The notes under the pieces are model-generated. The model did no database searches and was not told the origin of the DNA. It saw only the letters and a list, made by a program, of their open reading frames with translations. Source: a virus. From it: a stretch of 28,442 bases of DNA. A program made the position numbers and the translations under genes. The DNA lies in IMG/VR virus record IMGVR_UViG_3300042509_001946, positions 1 through 28,442 of that record. One strand, written 5' to 3'. The first letter of the stretch is position 1. Every line of letters starts with the position of its first letter. Below are positions 28,047 to 28,442 of this stretch, piece after piece.

Positions 28047-28442
28047 TTAGCCGACGCGTGTGAGCCACATGCCCGTGTAGTTGACAGTCGTCAGGACCGT
28101 TGCGTTGGAGGCTCCCTCCACAGCGGCCTGCGCATAGATGTCTGCGGTTCCAGAGCCGATATCCTGTTCTTTGATAAGAACATGGAAGCTTTCGCGGACA
28201 ATGTCTTCCTCGCCGCTCTTGCCAATCGTGGTGCGCGTGACCTGCGTGACGCCACCGCCGACAACGCGGATTTCCACCGTGTCCTGATCGTCGAGGTTGG
28301 ACGAGAAGCGCAGGCCGATTTCCACCAGATAGAGGCCGGGCCATTTGACCGTGACCTTGTCGTTGGCGGTGTCTGCGATGCCTTCCGGATCGATGGTTGC
28401 GACAGAGAAGTCCAGCGTTGCGAGCGTGGACACATCCTGGTT
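28047..28442 (-). CDS. C-terminal part of a C1q/jelly-roll-like virion protein (cut by window edge)
   Basis: The frame stays open to the right edge, so the true start lies outside; a GTG at 28433 in the same frame is not convincing. The visible 131 residues (TLDFSVATIDPEGIAD, KWPGLYLVEIGLRFSSN, then YAQAAVEGASNATVLTTVNY) look like a jelly-roll domain as found at the tips of phage fibres and in C1q-like proteins. It is first in the visible rightmost leftward module. Confidence 0.7.
   Translation of the reverse strand, partial: NQDVSTLATLDFSVATIDPEGIADTANDKVTVKWPGLYLVEIGLRFSSNLDDQDTVEIRVVGGGVTQVTRTTIGKSGEEDIVRESFHVLIKEQDIGSGTADIYAQAAVEGASNATVLTTVNYTGMWLTRVG

Overview
The window is a stretch of GC-rich tailed-phage DNA (or a prophage), most likely from a phage of an alphaproteobacterium. 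The phage identity rests on direct sequence evidence: a terminase pair, a P22-like portal, an ERF annealing protein, NinB, an HNH nuclease, a GH24 lysozyme, an overlapping spanin-like pair and several repetitive virion proteins. The alphaproteobacterial host is an inference from base composition and protein style only. Genes are packed with ATGA, GTGA, TGATG or TAATG overlaps, and these junctions were used to choose starts and to find nine very short genes of 29 to 58 codons. No tRNA, integrase, CI-type repressor, CRISPR array or insertion sequence was seen. No major capsid or tail-tube gene was recognised; these probably lie outside the window.

Left module (about 1-8374, minus strand, read right to left): a fibre-tail-adaptor-like protein, a 44-residue protein, small and large terminase, portal, a set of virion surface or tail-associated proteins (two of them paralogues), a small zinc-ribbon-like protein, and two proteins with short glycine/alanine/phenylalanine repeats. 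A lone rightward membrane-protein gene (8572-9039) with a hairpin leader and its own terminator separates this module from the next.

Central-left module (9566-16336, minus strand): early functions starting from a Cro-like regulator. It holds an SNF2-type helicase coupled to a DNA methyltransferase, a zinc-finger-like protein, a helix-turn-helix replication-type protein, a ribbon-helix-helix protein with an apparent operator, a free-standing DnaA domain IV protein, a VRR-NUC nuclease, and several unknowns. It ends in a strong leftward terminator at 9481-9510.

Central-right module (16416-23773, plus strand), divergent from the Cro-like gene: ERF recombinase, a coiled-coil partner, NinB and HNH, followed after a second promoter region by a train of small unknown genes, a C5-cytosine methyltransferase, an Ea22-like protein and a protein with a 16-copy 12-bp tandem repeat. 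The two transcription starts of this module share a conserved element (CTTGCG, 2 nt, ATGATAGAT, 3 nt, GTG).

Right module (23776-28442, minus strand): virion proteins, two membrane proteins, a lysozyme with a proline-rich linker and hydrophobic C-terminus, a spanin-like pair with overlapping genes, and small membrane proteins. It meets the plus-strand module head-on with only two bases between stop codons. Overall this looks like most of the packaging, replication, recombination and lysis functions of a podovirus-like phage, with the structural core continuing beyond both edges.
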